NCBI GenBank assembly: GCA_937920235.1
Contig: CALGUK010000002.1
Location: 1 to 64,000 of the forward strand
Reading direction: 5' to 3'
DNA from: an uncultured Clostridia bacterium
GTDB taxonomy: Bacteria > Bacillota > Clostridia > Oscillospirales > Acutalibacteraceae
DNA length: 64,000 bases
Every line of letters begins with the position of its first letter. Positions within the stretch are counted from its first letter, which is position 1. The notes under the pieces are model-generated. The model ran no database searches and was not told the DNA's origin. It was given only the letters and a program-made list of their open reading frames with translations. Both the position numbers and the translations under genes were made by a program. Positions 52,260 to 60,615 of the stretch are shown here, piece by piece.

Positions 52260-53933
52260 TTATTTAAAATAATACACTCTTGCCTCATAAGGTCTTGTTA
52301 CAAAAGAATTATGAGTAACGGGATTAAGCTTGTAGTTTGAAAGCACAAGCTCGCCCTTGGAGAGATCAATACCTTCGGGAGCCTCAAAGTTTACGCACTT
52401 TTCAGAGAATGAACAAACAACGAGAATTTTTTCTCCGTCAAGATTTCTCTCATAAACATAAAGCTTGTCGCTGTTCTTATAATGCTCCTTATAATCACCG
52501 TAGATAGCAACCTCATGTTCCTTACGGAATTTAAGAAGCTTACGGTAATAGTTAAGAATGGAGTTTTCGTCTGCCTCAGCCGCAGCCACATTGATTTCCT
52601 TATAATTTTCGTTAAGATTAAACCATGGCTCAACGGTTGAGAATCCTGCATAAGCGCTGTCGTCCCACTGAACAGGAGTTCTTGAGTTTTCGCGAGAGCC
52701 TGCATTTGCCATCTTGAGGAACTTATCACCCTTGATGCCGAGCTTTGCAAAGGTCTTCTCATTGTTGAAGGTCATCATATCCTTGAACTCATCTATGGAT
52801 TTCAGCTCGATATTCGTCATACCAATTTCCTGACCCTGATAAATAAACGGAGTACCCTTCTGCAGATAGCACATAGTTGCAAGCATTTTTGCACTTTCAA
52901 CTCTGTATTTAAGTGAACCGTAACGGTCAACAATTCGGGGATGGTCGTGATTTTCAAGATAAAGTGTGTGCCAGCCTTTGCCGTTCATAGCGTCATACCA
53001 TTTCTGATAGCACTTTTTCATCTTTTTAAGGCTGAACGGAGTCTTGATCCAGTCAGTCATAAAGCAGTCAGCTTCAAGGTGGTCAAAGCTGAACATTGTT
53101 TTAAGCACCTGATTTTCGCCCTCTGTTACAAAACGGAGTACCTTTTCGGGAGTGATAAGAGGACCTTCACCGACTGTAAAGCAATCGTATTTTGAAAGAA
53201 CGTCGTCATGGAACTCTTTGAGATATTCAAAAAGATGAGGTCCGCAGTTATAATGCTCCATACCTGCCGCTACCGGAATCGGAATAGCGTTGGGAAGTCC
53301 CTCTCTCTTGGAAATATATGTAATAACGTCCTCGCGGAAGCCGTCAACACCCATATCGAGCCAGAATTTCATAATATTCTTGACTTCTTCTCTTACCTTG
53401 GGATTGTCCATATTAAGATCGGGCTGTCCCTTGGTGAAAACGTGAAGGTAATATTCGTCCACCTCAGGAACATATTCCCATGCGCCGCCTTCAAATGTGG
53501 AAAGCCAGTTGTTCGGCGGTTTTTTGCCGTTTTTACCCTTACCCCTTCTCCAGATATAATAATCGTGGTAAGGATTGTCAACACTCTTACAGGCCTCTTT
53601 AAACCAATGATGTTCGGTTGAGGTATGGTTGACAACAAGGTCCATAAACACCTTCATACCGCGCTCATGACATCCGTTGAGAACCTTTTTGAAGGTTTCC
53701 ATATCGCCGTATTCGGGATTTATGTCCGTATAATCGGCAATATCATATCCGTAGTCAGCATTAGGCGATTTGAAAAGCGGTGAGAACCAGATAGCGTCAA
53801 CTCCTATGCTTTTAACATAGTCGAGCTTTTCGTAAATACCCTCAAGATCACCGATACCGTCACCGTTGGAGTCCTTAAAGCTTCGCGGCCAGATCTGGTA
53901 AACAACCATTTCCTTATACCATGCTTTGTTCAT
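52260..53933 (-). CDS. GH13 alpha-glucosidase (oligo-1,6-glucosidase/trehalose-6-P hydrolase type)
   Basis: 557 aa from the ATG at 53933 (MNKAWYKEMVVYQIWPRSF), behind AAGGGGTG; the longer frame to 54005 lacks a ribosome site. GH13 regions: DLVVNHTS (I), GVDGFREDVI (II, nucleophile Asp202), FTVGEGP (III, acid Glu256) and LENHDHPR (IV). The Glu after Arg in region II replaces the common Met. Region I-II distance and the length match subfamily 31-type exo-enzymes. No signal peptide, so it acts in the cytosol on sugars brought in by the downstream transporter. Confidence 0.92.
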   Translation of the reverse strand: MNKAWYKEMVVYQIWPRSFKDSNGDGIGDLEGIYEKLDYVKSIGVDAIWFSPLFKSPNADYGYDIADYTDINPEYGDMETFKKVLNGCHERGMKVFMDLVVNHTSTEHHWFKEACKSVDNPYHDYYIWRRGKGKNGKKPPNNWLSTFEGGAWEYVPEVDEYYLHVFTKGQPDLNMDNPKVREEVKNIMKFWLDMGVDGFREDVITYISKREGLPNAIPIPVAAGMEHYNCGPHLFEYLKEFHDDVLSKYDCFTVGEGPLITPEKVLRFVTEGENQVLKTMFSFDHLEADCFMTDWIKTPFSLKKMKKCYQKWYDAMNGKGWHTLYLENHDHPRIVDRYGSLKYRVESAKMLATMCYLQKGTPFIYQGQEIGMTNIELKSIDEFKDMMTFNNEKTFAKLGIKGDKFLKMANAGSRENSRTPVQWDDSAYAGFSTVEPWFNLNENYKEINVAAAEADENSILNYYRKLLKFRKEHEVAIYGDYKEHYKNSDKLYVYERNLDGEKILVVCSFSEKCVNFEAPEGIDLSKGELVLSNYKLNPVTHNSFVTRPYEARVYYFK

Positions 53934-53976
53934 AAAAATAACACCCCTTATGTTATTGAAATAATATACAAATGTA

Positions 53977-54005
53977 AGTATATCACAATATTTGAAGAAA
54001 AACAA
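53977..54005 (-). promoter_or_regulatory. Promoter of the GH13-MFS operon
   Basis: Minus-strand TTGTTT (54000-54005), 17 bp spacer, TATACT (53977-53982). A second possibility, TTGTGA with a 16 bp spacer to TATTAT, overlaps it. Confidence 0.5.
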
Positions 54006-54028
54006 TTGTCATATAAATCTTTTTATAT

Positions 54029-54057
54029 AATTTATGATAAAAAATATATCATAAATT
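54029..54057. promoter_or_regulatory. Perfect inverted repeat between GH13 and ATPase operons
   Basis: AATTTATGATA (54029-54039) / TATCATAAATT (54047-54057), 11 bp arms with a 7 nt centre. It lies about 25 bp upstream of the GH13 -35 box and 15 bp upstream of the ATPase -35. Could be an operator for either. Confidence 0.5.
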
Positions 54058-54071
54058 TATGTATTTTGCCA

Positions 54072-54100
54072 TTGTGAATTGCTGAAATTAGGAGTATAAT
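54072..54100 (+). promoter_or_regulatory. Promoter of the A/V-type ATPase operon
   Basis: TTGTGA (54072-54077), 17 bp spacer, TATAAT (54095-54100). The start codon follows 45 bp later behind ACGGAGG. Confidence 0.65.
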
Positions 54101-54144
54101 TTTTTTGATAATAAACCTTTCAGTTTTACGGAGGTACAAGTCTT

Positions 54145-54453
54145 ATGAAAGAAATTCTGCAAAAGATAATCGAAGCTGATAAAAGCGCAAGAGATAAGGT
54201 TGCCGTTCAGAAGGAGCGTCTTGCAACGATTGAAGAAGAGATTGCTTCGGAAAAAATCGGCATTGACAATTATCTTCAGAGTGATGCCGAGGATAAGATT
54301 GAAAAGGCAAAGCTGAAGCAAAAGCAAAGACTTGAAAACGAGATAAAACGCATTGATGAAAATTTCAGTAAAACCGAAGAGGCTCTCACCTCTGCTCAGC
54401 GTGAAAACAGTGAAAAATGGGTAAACGATATTCTTGAAGCCGTAACGAAATAA
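54145..54453 (+). CDS. A/V-type ATPase peripheral stalk subunit H/G
   Basis: 102 aa, almost entirely charged coiled coil (alternating K/E/A heptads from residue 5 to 90), matching the AhaH/NtpF stalk subunit that pairs with subunit E. It has no other motif. As first gene of the nine-gene ATPase operon the assignment is supported by position. Confidence 0.78.
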   Translation: MKEILQKIIEADKSARDKVAVQKERLATIEEEIASEKIGIDNYLQSDAEDKIEKAKLKQKQRLENEIKRIDENFSKTEEALTSAQRENSEKWVNDILEAVTK

Positions 54454-54492
54454 TCACACTTGCGGCCGTAACTAAAGAAAGGAGTGACATTT

Positions 54493-55548
54493 ATGAACAA
54501 AGCCGAAAACGCCCTGCTTGCCAAGGCTCACGCTTTATATGCAAAAAGGCTCAGCGAAGAGGACTATACCGCAATGCTCGAATGTCACTCGAACAACGAG
54601 CTGTTCTCCTATCTCAAATCGAACACCTCCTACGGAGAATATCTTCAAAAATATCCTACCGTAAAGTTATCGAGAGCGCGATTTGAAAACGCAATGAAGC
54701 AGAGTCTTCTTGACCGAGTATCTTCACTCTGCCGATTTGAAAAGATGATCGGAGAAAGTCTTTACAGATATTTTATTACGAAAAACGAGATTGAGACCAT
54801 CATATACTGTTCGCGTCATCTTGACATAACAGAAATTACTGATTTGTTCATCATTCCGGATTTTTATAAAAAGGAACAGAACGTTTTCGGTGAGGATATG
54901 CAGAAAGCCCGATCCTTTGATGAGCTGGTTGAATATCTTAAGGGATCGCCCTATGAAAAGGTTGTAAAGGCGGTTATGGACACCGTTGGAGACCTTAACC
55001 TTGCAACGCTTGAGAATGCACTTTACGGTTACCTCTATACCGAGACTGCGTCACAGATAAAAAAATCCTTCAAAGGAAAGGCCGCCGATGAAATTCTCGG
55101 TTATTTCCGACTCGTTTCCGATATGATTATGGTTGAATCGGCAGTAAGACTCAATGAGTTTTATCCCGATCTGCCGGGAGCAAAAGCAAATCTTTTTGTC
55201 TCTCCCGTGAGTAATTTCGACAAAAATCAGATCCAGTCATTTATTGACAGCACCACCGTTGACGACGTTATGAGGATAATTTCATCAAGCGGATACAGAA
55301 AATATTTCCGTGACGGTGACGACCGCCCGATAGAGCACAGAACACGTGAAGCGGTGATAAGCCAATGCACAAAAATGCTCAGATATTCTCAGAATCCTCT
55401 TGTGTGTATGTTCTGCTACAGCACGCTTGCGGAAAACGAGATTAAAAATATTACGCATATTATCGAGGGAATAAAATACAAATTATCTCCCGAAGAAATA
55501 TCCCGAATAATTGTGAAAGGAGAAGATAAATGTCTGTTGAAAAAATGA
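54493..55548 (+). CDS. A/V-type ATPase subunit C (central stalk cap)
   Basis: 351 aa from the ATG at 54493, eight bases behind GAAAGGAG. Helical protein with the family pattern ALLAKAHALYAKRLSEEDY near the start and several repeated three-helix units containing Y-x-x-Y-L and F-Y-P motifs (LNEFYPDLPG). It links the rotor to the membrane ring. Its end overlaps the subunit I start by 19 bp. Here C lies before I, rather than between E and F as in many Firmicute operons. Confidence 0.86.
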   Translation: MNKAENALLAKAHALYAKRLSEEDYTAMLECHSNNELFSYLKSNTSYGEYLQKYPTVKLSRARFENAMKQSLLDRVSSLCRFEKMIGESLYRYFITKNEIETIIYCSRHLDITEITDLFIIPDFYKKEQNVFGEDMQKARSFDELVEYLKGSPYEKVVKAVMDTVGDLNLATLENALYGYLYTETASQIKKSFKGKAADEILGYFRLVSDMIMVESAVRLNEFYPDLPGAKANLFVSPVSNFDKNQIQSFIDSTTVDDVMRIISSSGYRKYFRDGDDRPIEHRTREAVISQCTKMLRYSQNPLVCMFCYSTLAENEIKNITHIIEGIKYKLSPEEISRIIVKGEDKCLLKK

Positions 55549-57479
55549 GACTTGTGAAAATCAGCGGCGAAAACGAAAAGCTTGATGACCTTGTGCGTGT
55601 CATTATGGACTGCGGTTGCTTCCAGCCGGACTCAGCCAACAAGTTCTTTTCTTCGTCCATGGGACTTTTGCCGTACACTGAGGAAAACCAGTATGCCGCA
55701 AAGCTTTCGGGACTGCTGACCTTCACAAATCAGATAAACTATACTCCTGTATTCGATGAAAGCAAGGCTGCCGAACCGCTTACAGAGGACGAGCTTTATA
55801 AGGCAGATCGATTGCACGGAATTTCGGTTGATTTTTCAAAGCAATACAATATTTTGCTTGAGCAAAAGCAAAAATGTGAAGAAGGACTTGTAAAGTTTTC
55901 ACATTTCACCGGACTCAGCGTTGACCTTGACCGTATTCTTGAGCTTGAGTTTGTAAAAGCCAGATTCGGTCATCTTCCCAAGGAAAGTCTTGCAAAGCTT
56001 GATTCACTTTTCAAGGAGTGTCCGTACTTCTATTTTGTTCCGTGTTCTGCGGACAAAACTGATTCGTGGGGTGTATATTTTGCCCCGGCAAACAGAATTG
56101 ACGAGGTTGACAAGATTTTTGCAATGCTTCTTTTTCAGCCCTTTGAAATTCCCGGTGCCGCAGGCTCAATTGACCACATAACCGAAGAGCTAAATAACAA
56201 TATTGAAATCATCTCGTCACAGCTTAAGGAGCTTGAAAGCGGAAACGCAGACGAAATTGAGGAGCTTAAGGACTTCTGTGATTCGATTTATTCCAAGCTT
56301 GTCTCTCTTGACGAGGCACAGCAGCTGAAGAGCTACACGGTTCACAACGGTCACTACTTTATGATGGCAGGTTGGGTTCCCAAAAGTGAGGAAAAAGACT
56401 TTGTCAAACGCGTTGAAGCAATTGATACCGTCGAGACAGAAAGTACGGAGCCTGATTCTCACCACGACTCACCGCCCGTAAAGCTCAAAAAACGCAGAGG
56501 TCCTCTCAAATACCTTATTGACCCGTATAAGTTTTATATCGATATGTACGGAACACCATCATATTCCGATATTGACGTAACATCCTTTGTCTCGATAACA
56601 TATACCGTTCTCTTCGGCATTATGTTCGGTGATATGGGTCAGGGACTGGTTCTTTCAATAGTCGGCTTCCTTATGTATAAGCTTAAAAATATGGGGCTCG
56701 GCAAAATCCTCATCCCCTGCGGCATTTCGTCAATGATATTCGGCTTTATCTTCGGAAGTGTCTTCGGATTTGAAGAGCTGCTCGACCCCGTTTACCACGC
56801 GCTTGGCTGGGCGGGAAAACCGCTTCACGTCATGGAAAGTGTAAACACGGTGCTCCTTATGGCAATCGCCATCGGTATAGCCCTCACCTCGCTCTCCATC
56901 ATCATCAACATATATGCCTGTATCCGACGCAAGCATTTCGGAGAAGCCGTATTCAGCCAGAACGGAATTGTGGGACTGCTGACATATCTTGCAGGCTGCA
57001 ACCTGGCATCAGGCTTTATGAATGGCCCTGCACCCATACCGACTTCCGTTTGCGGAATAATGATCGGCGTGGGAGCAACACTTCTGCTGATTAAGGAAAT
57101 TCCGATAGGCATTATCGATAAGCATCCCGATTGGAAGCCCGACAGCATAATGGACTTTGTTCTTCAGAACATTTTTGAGCTGTTGGAATATGTCCTTTCA
57201 TATCTGAGCAACACGGTTTCATTCCTCCGTGTCGGCGCATTCGTGCTTGTACATTCCGGTATGATGATGGTTGTTTTCTCGTTGGCAGGAGAAAACCAAA
57301 ATCTGTTTGTAATCATTCTCGGTAATATTCTCGTTATAGCACTCGAAGGCTTGCTTACGGGAATTCAGGCACTCCGTCTTGAATACTACGAGATGTTCTC
57401 ACGCTTCTATGAGGGTGACGGAAAGCCGTTCACACCCTTCTCAAATAAAAAATTCTCTCTTGGAGGTAAACAAAAATGA
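55530..57479 (+). CDS. A/V-type ATPase subunit I (a-subunit)
   Basis: 649 aa. Residues 1-320 are the cytosolic stator arm with coiled coils. From about 335 on there are some seven membrane helices, with GIMFGDMGQGLVLS, SVFGFEELLDP and LSYLSNTVSFLRVGAFVLVHSGM, where the Arg of FLRVGAF is the essential stator arginine of the ion path. The C-terminus has LEGLLTGIQALRLEYYEMFSRFYEGDG, a family hallmark. It overlaps subunit K by 4 bp (ATGA). Confidence 0.94.
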   Translation: MSVEKMRLVKISGENEKLDDLVRVIMDCGCFQPDSANKFFSSSMGLLPYTEENQYAAKLSGLLTFTNQINYTPVFDESKAAEPLTEDELYKADRLHGISVDFSKQYNILLEQKQKCEEGLVKFSHFTGLSVDLDRILELEFVKARFGHLPKESLAKLDSLFKECPYFYFVPCSADKTDSWGVYFAPANRIDEVDKIFAMLLFQPFEIPGAAGSIDHITEELNNNIEIISSQLKELESGNADEIEELKDFCDSIYSKLVSLDEAQQLKSYTVHNGHYFMMAGWVPKSEEKDFVKRVEAIDTVETESTEPDSHHDSPPVKLKKRRGPLKYLIDPYKFYIDMYGTPSYSDIDVTSFVSITYTVLFGIMFGDMGQGLVLSIVGFLMYKLKNMGLGKILIPCGISSMIFGFIFGSVFGFEELLDPVYHALGWAGKPLHVMESVNTVLLMAIAIGIALTSLSIIINIYACIRRKHFGEAVFSQNGIVGLLTYLAGCNLASGFMNGPAPIPTSVCGIMIGVGATLLLIKEIPIGIIDKHPDWKPDSIMDFVLQNIFELLEYVLSYLSNTVSFLRVGAFVLVHSGMMMVVFSLAGENQNLFVIILGNILVIALEGLLTGIQALRLEYYEMFSRFYEGDGKPFTPFSNKKFSLGGKQK

Positions 57480-57934
57480 CAACAATTTTTTACGTTCTTT
57501 TAATTCTTGCACCTATCGCACTCATCGTTTCTGCTTTCTCGGTTATAAAATCACGCAGTGAAGGTAAACCGGTGAAAAAGTCCGTCCGCAACAATCTTCT
57601 TGTATTTGCAGTTCTTATTGTTCTCATTTCCACAATGTCCTTTTCTGTTTTTGCCGATAACGGTGAAGCCGCACCTGCCGCAGAGCCTGCACAGGCAACA
57701 GAGGAAGTATCAGTTGACAACTCCAAGGGACTCGGACTTCTCGCAGCAGGTCTTGTTACCGGTCTTGCAGGTATCGGTGGCGGTATTGCCGTTGCCGCAG
57801 GTGCTCCTGCCGCTATAGCCGCCACAGCAGAAGACCCGAAATCCTTCGGTAAATCAATCATCTTCGTTGCTCTCGGCGAATCCATCGCCCTTTACGGTGT
57901 TGTTATTTCAATTCTTATTCTTCAAAAGGTATAA
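57476..57934 (+). CDS. A/V-type ATPase rotor subunit K (c-subunit) with N-terminal extension
   Basis: 152 aa. Residues 1-62 form two hydrophobic segments ending SFSVFADNG, reminiscent of a signal peptide, followed by an Ala/Glu-rich linker. The c-hairpin (about 82-152) has GLAGIGGGIAVAAGAPAAI in helix 1, the loop AEDPKSFGKS, and ALGESIALYG in helix 2 with the ion-binding Glu and following Ser. Helix 1 lacks the Gln seen in classical Na+ c-subunits. Extended K subunits of this size occur in other Clostridia. Confidence 0.9.
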   Translation: MTTIFYVLLILAPIALIVSAFSVIKSRSEGKPVKKSVRNNLLVFAVLIVLISTMSFSVFADNGEAAPAAEPAQATEEVSVDNSKGLGLLAAGLVTGLAGIGGGIAVAAGAPAAIAATAEDPKSFGKSIIFVALGESIALYGVVISILILQKV

Positions 57935-57936
57935 AG

Positions 57937-58239
57937 ATGAAATTTTACTTATTGACGGACGATGCCGACTCCCTTGTCGGTATGCGCCTTGCAGGTATTG
58001 TCGGGAATATTGTTCACACCAAGGAAGAGGTCCTTTCGCAGATAAAATCTGCTGAAAAGGATGATGTCGGAATGGTTCTCATAACTCCGGGCGCGGCATC
58101 TCTCTGTCGCAGTGAACTCACGGAATTAAAAAAGCTCAACAAGCCTTTGATTGTTGAAATTCCCGACAGTAACCCGAACAACAACCCCGCCGATTCCGTT
58201 TCGGATTATATCCGCGATGCAGTCGGCATAAAAATCTGA
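57937..58239 (+). CDS. A/V-type ATPase subunit F
   Basis: 100 aa Rossmann-like small rotor protein. The start MKFYLLTDDADSLVGMRLAG matches the family DxDTVxGFxLAG pattern, and PLIVEIPD the later conserved strand. It starts 2 bases after subunit K. Confidence 0.88.
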   Translation: MKFYLLTDDADSLVGMRLAGIVGNIVHTKEEVLSQIKSAEKDDVGMVLITPGAASLCRSELTELKKLNKPLIVEIPDSNPNNNPADSVSDYIRDAVGIKI

Positions 58240-58257
58240 TTTCAGGAGGCGACAAAT

Positions 58258-58836
58258 TTGTCTGAACGCCTTACAGTTTTTCTTAAAACCGTTACGGATT
58301 TCGCAGATGCACAGTGCTCTGACCTTGAATACAAGGCTCAAAGCTTTAAGGATGAGAACATTATTTCATACAGAAAAAGTGCTGAGCAGAAAGCCGAGGA
58401 ATATATAGCTTATGAAACGGGCAGAGAGCTTACTGCTGTCAACAAGACAATATCCGACTATGAAGCAGAAAAGAAATCCGCGTTGATAAGCCTTCGTGCC
58501 GCTATCGGAAACGATGTTTTTGCGAAGGTAAGAGAAAAAATCGTGTTTTTTACCGAGTCTGATGATTATGCGGATTTTCTCAAGCGCAGTGCACTTGCTT
58601 TAAAGGATGCCGTCGGTGAAAACGCAACTCTTCTTCTCAGAGGATGTGATATGAAGTTCGCATCACAGCTTACTGAGCTTACAGGTCTTGATGTGCGTGA
58701 GGACTGCGACATTGAGTTGGGCGGTCTGCGAGCAATCAGCTCTGACGAAACCGTTATTACGGATGATACACTTGAATTCCGTCTTGACGCGGAATGTAAG
58801 GATTTCATTAAGAAATCAAATCTTAAAATATTTTAA
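58258..58836 (+). CDS. A/V-type ATPase peripheral stalk subunit E
   Basis: 192 aa. It starts at TTG (58258) behind CAGGAGGCGAC; no ATG is suitably placed. The N-terminal half is a charged coiled coil, the C-terminal half a small alpha/beta domain with LGGLRAISSDETVITDDTLEFRL, close to the family motif GGVxVxxxDGxIxxDNTLExRL. Pairs with the subunit H/G encoded first in the operon. Confidence 0.86.
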   Translation: MSERLTVFLKTVTDFADAQCSDLEYKAQSFKDENIISYRKSAEQKAEEYIAYETGRELTAVNKTISDYEAEKKSALISLRAAIGNDVFAKVREKIVFFTESDDYADFLKRSALALKDAVGENATLLLRGCDMKFASQLTELTGLDVREDCDIELGGLRAISSDETVITDDTLEFRLDAECKDFIKKSNLKIF

Positions 58837-58848
58837 GGGGGCTTTGTA

Positions 58849-60603
58849 ATGTCTGAAAATATAATATTTGGCATAAACGGCCCCGTTGTAACCATTAAAG
58901 GTAAAACCGACCTGGAAATGATGGAAATGGTATATGTGGGCGATGCCAGACTCGTAGGCGAGGTTATCGGCATCAATAACGACTTCACCACCATACAGGT
59001 ATATGAGGAGACGGGCGGACTGCGACCGGGAGAACCGGTTTTCTCAACAGGCTCTCCGATGTGTGTAACATTGGGTCCGGGAATACTTTCCAATATTTTT
59101 GACGGAATTCAGCGTCCTCTCAAGGATATTGAGAGTATATCCGGTGCATTTATCGGAAGAGGCATTGATGTTCCCGCAATTTCTCCCGACAAAAAATGGT
59201 CTGTTACCGTAAAGGTAAATATCGGGGACAGCGTTTCGGGAGGCACGGTGTTTGCCGAATGTCCCGAAACACGAGTAATCGTTCACAGAGCAATGATACC
59301 GACAGATATCTGCGGTACAGTTACAAGCTGTGTTCCCGACGGTGAATACACTGTTAACGACACGATTATTGAAGTTACCGACGAAAAAGGTGTTGTTCAC
59401 AAGATAACACTTGCTCAGCGTTGGCCCATCAGAACTTCGCGTCCCGTCCGAAGCAGAAGCACGTCAACAAGACCGCTTATTACGGGTCAGAGAATTATCG
59501 ACACGGTTTTCCCGATTGTAAAGGGCGGTGCCGCCGCAATTCCCGGAGGCTTCGGTACAGGTAAAACCATGACTCAGCATCAGCTTGCAAAATGGTGTGA
59601 CGCAGATATTATCATCTATGTCGGCTGCGGTGAGCGTGGTAACGAGATGACTCAGGTTCTTACCGAATTTTCCGAAATCATTGACCCGAAAAACAACACT
59701 CCCCTGCTTGACAGAACGGTTCTTATTGCAAATACCTCTAACATGCCCGTTGCGGCTCGTGAAGCCTCAATTTATACAGGAATTACGCTTGCCGAGTATT
59801 ATCGTGATATGGGTTATCACACGGCACTTATGGCTGACTCGACATCCCGTTGGGCAGAGGCCTTGCGTGAAATTTCGGGACGACTCGAAGAAATGCCTGC
59901 CGATGAGGGTTTCCCTGCATATCTTCCCTCCCGTCTCTCGGAATTCTATGAGAGAAGCGGTTATTTTGAAAACCTCAACGGAACAGAGGGCTCGGTAACG
60001 CTTATCGGTGCGGTTTCTCCGCAGGGTTCTGACTTTTCGGAACCGGTAACGCAAAATACCAAGCGTTTTACTCGTTGCTTCTGGGCATTGGATAAGAGTC
60101 TGGCTTATGCAAGACATTACCCGGCAATAAACTGGAATAACTCCTACAGCGAATACCTTAACGACCTTTCCGACTGGTACCGCGACAACGTGAATAAGGA
60201 GTTTATGTCCTGTCGTGAAGAACTCTGCGGTATTCTTGCCGAAGAAAACAATCTTATGGAAATTGTCAAACTTATCGGTGCCGATGTTCTGCCCGACGAC
60301 CAGAAGCTCATTATCGAAATTGCAAGAGTTATCCGAGTCGGATTTTTACAGCAGAATGCATTCCATAAGGACGACACCTTTGTACCGATAGAAAAGCAGT
60401 TCAGAATGATGGAAATTATACTGTATTTCTATCACCGTTGCCGTGAGGTAGTCGCAAAGCAGATTCCCATTTCCAAGCTTATGTCCACAGAACTTTTTGA
60501 CAGACTTATCAAAATGAAATACGACATTCCCAACGACAATATCAGCCTTTTTGACTCGCTTAAAAAGGATATTGACGATGAGATTAAAAAGATTCTATAC
60601 TAA
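58849..60603 (+). CDS. A/V-type ATPase catalytic subunit A
   Basis: 584 aa. The P-loop GGFGTGKTMTQHQ (about 233-245) and YVGCGERGNEM carry nucleotide-binding and catalytic residues; the DSTSRWAEALREISGRLEEMP region is the classic subunit A signature. The non-homologous insertion typical of A subunits (about 115-190) is present. The P-loop Gly-Thr-Gly-Lys differs slightly from the usual GSGKT. Start ATG at 58849 behind AAGGGGGC. Confidence 0.96.
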   Translation: MSENIIFGINGPVVTIKGKTDLEMMEMVYVGDARLVGEVIGINNDFTTIQVYEETGGLRPGEPVFSTGSPMCVTLGPGILSNIFDGIQRPLKDIESISGAFIGRGIDVPAISPDKKWSVTVKVNIGDSVSGGTVFAECPETRVIVHRAMIPTDICGTVTSCVPDGEYTVNDTIIEVTDEKGVVHKITLAQRWPIRTSRPVRSRSTSTRPLITGQRIIDTVFPIVKGGAAAIPGGFGTGKTMTQHQLAKWCDADIIIYVGCGERGNEMTQVLTEFSEIIDPKNNTPLLDRTVLIANTSNMPVAAREASIYTGITLAEYYRDMGYHTALMADSTSRWAEALREISGRLEEMPADEGFPAYLPSRLSEFYERSGYFENLNGTEGSVTLIGAVSPQGSDFSEPVTQNTKRFTRCFWALDKSLAYARHYPAINWNNSYSEYLNDLSDWYRDNVNKEFMSCREELCGILAEENNLMEIVKLIGADVLPDDQKLIIEIARVIRVGFLQQNAFHKDDTFVPIEKQFRMMEIILYFYHRCREVVAKQIPISKLMSTELFDRLIKMKYDIPNDNISLFDSLKKDIDDEIKKILY

Positions 60604-60615
60604 GGCGGTGAGAGA

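Noticed and set aside
53934..54005. Upstream start for the GH13 gene giving a hydrophobic 24-residue extension (possible signal peptide)
   Set aside because: No ribosome site precedes it and it overlaps the promoter, whereas the ATG at 53933 has AAGGGGTG at good distance and begins exactly at the GH13 domain.
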